DNA from: Streptomyces noursei ATCC 11455
GTDB lineage: Bacteria > Actinomycetota > Actinomycetes > Streptomycetales > Streptomycetaceae
Assembly (NCBI RefSeq): GCF_001704275.1
Contig: NZ_CP011533.1
Location: 992,001-1,056,000, forward strand
Reading direction: 5' to 3'
Length of the DNA stretch: 64,000 bases
The number at the start of each line of letters is the position of its first letter. Within the stretch, counting starts at the first letter, position 1. A program made the translations under genes and the position numbers. Under the pieces are notes generated by a model. That model did not search any database. It had not been told where the DNA came from and saw only the letters and a program-made list of their open reading frames with translations. Below are positions 63,289 to 64,000 of this stretch, in pieces.

Positions 63289-64000
63289 ATGAGCCGGGTA
63301 TGGGCCGGGATCGACAGCGGCAAGACCCACCACCATTGCGTCGTCCTGGACGCCGACGGCGCCAAGCTGCTGTCGCGCCGGGTGGCCAACGACGAGCCGG
63401 AGCTCCTCCAGCTCCTTGCAGACGTCCTCGGACTCGCGGACGACGCAACGTGGGCGGTGGACATGGCCGACGGCGGTGCCGCACTGCTGATTGCACTGCT
63501 GGTCAACCACGATCAGGAACTGCTCTACATCCCCGGCCGCGCGGTCAACCGGGCCGCCGACGGCTACCGAGGCGAAGGCAAGACCGACGCCCGCGACGCG
63601 CTCGTCATCGCCGACCAGGCCCGCGTCCGCCGTGACCTGAAGCCCATACGTCCCAGCGACGAGATCACCGCGGAGCTGAAGCTGTTCACCGCGCGCCGCA
63701 CCGACCTCGCATGCGACCGTAACCGGTCGATCAACCGCTTGCGTGCCACGCTGACCAGCATGTTTCCCGCACTGGAACGCGCGCTGGATCTGACCACCAA
63801 GGGGCCGCTGGTGCTGCTGACGGGCTATCAGACCCCGCTGGCAATCCGTCGCGTGGGCCTGACCCGTCTCACCAAGTGGCTGAGCGTCCGCAACGTTCGC
63901 AATGCGGAGTCCCTGGCCACCGCTGCGGTCAGAGCCGCCGAGCGGCAGCACACCGCCGTCCCCGGCGAAGCGGCCATCGCCTCGCTGGTGGGTGCGCTGG
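63289..64000 (+). mobile_element. IS110-family transposase, 5' part (cut by window edge)
   Basis: About 237 residues visible. The N-terminal DEDD RuvC-like domain has WAGIDSGKTHHHCVVLDADG, ATWAVDMADGGAALLIALL and KTDARDALVIADQARVRRDL, giving the acidic active-site set. The C-terminal serine-containing transposase_20 domain is outside the window. GGAG precedes the ATG pair at 63286/63289. IS110 elements lack terminal inverted repeats and usually encode a bridge RNA in the non-coding end upstream of the transposase; here that end is about 63043-63285. No stop is present in the visible part. Confidence 0.9.

Overview
This 64 kb window is very GC-rich chromosomal DNA with GTG starts, AGGAGG-type ribosome binding sites, rare TTA codons and many Streptomyces-type families (FUSC exporter, WYL regulator, SigB/F-type sigma factor, DUF3224, DUF1918, WXG100-linked toxins). 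It comes from a Streptomyces or a close relative, in an accessory-rich part of the chromosome. It holds about 55 genes, cut at both ends: kdpD at the left and an IS110-family transposase at the right.

Left part (1-12 kb): the kdpD N-terminal half carries an in-frame short dispersed repeat. Next is a GT39-type membrane glycosyltransferase, then a two-gene type VII-secretion-style toxin locus: a WXG100-like protein followed by a 1943-residue polymorphic toxin that has a papain-fold glutamine-deamidase domain and a terminal zinc deaminase domain. Both genes contain a TTA codon, so they are probably bldA-dependent. A convergent HEAT-repeat gene is a possible partner.

12-24 kb: SRPBCC protein, SigB/F-like sigma factor, a TetR regulator with a 25-bp perfect operator beside SnoaL and NmrA genes, and then the most notable item, a minimal RiPP operon. 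It encodes a 25-residue precursor ending AWYGWI and a small cytochrome P450, which matches the atropopeptide (tryptorubin) layout with a changed core. A WYL regulator with DUF3224 partner, a Tat-exported beta-helix protein, a Sua5/YciO protein and a DasR-type-controlled GH18 chitinase follow.

24-38 kb: ornithine cyclodeaminase, FUSC exporter, AsnB with a downstream MarR regulator, DUF1259 protein, methyltransferase, ABC-F ATPase, GT2 glycosyltransferase, ThiI, and an ArsR-SRPBCC fusion whose 3' end overlaps thiI.

38-49 kb: a stress or dormancy cluster (two Hsp20 proteins, DUF1918, AAA ATPase, CBS-BON, universal stress protein with a DosR-like box). Next to it is an OmpR-type two-component system divergent from a three-gene flavin electron-transfer operon (ferric-reductase-like membrane protein, FMN-binding lipid-anchored or exported protein, ApbE flavinyltransferase).

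49-64 kb: S15-family hydrolase, monooxygenase, DUF72, a dnaK-grpE operon without dnaJ or hspR, Lnt-like acyltransferase, a NarL-type two-component system, an orphan YrhB/Imm35 protein, a cytochrome b561/sulfite-oxidase-like operon, a decayed AhpD gene, a possibly truncated membrane protein and an IS110 element. The last 2.5 kb looks like a site of repeated DNA turnover.
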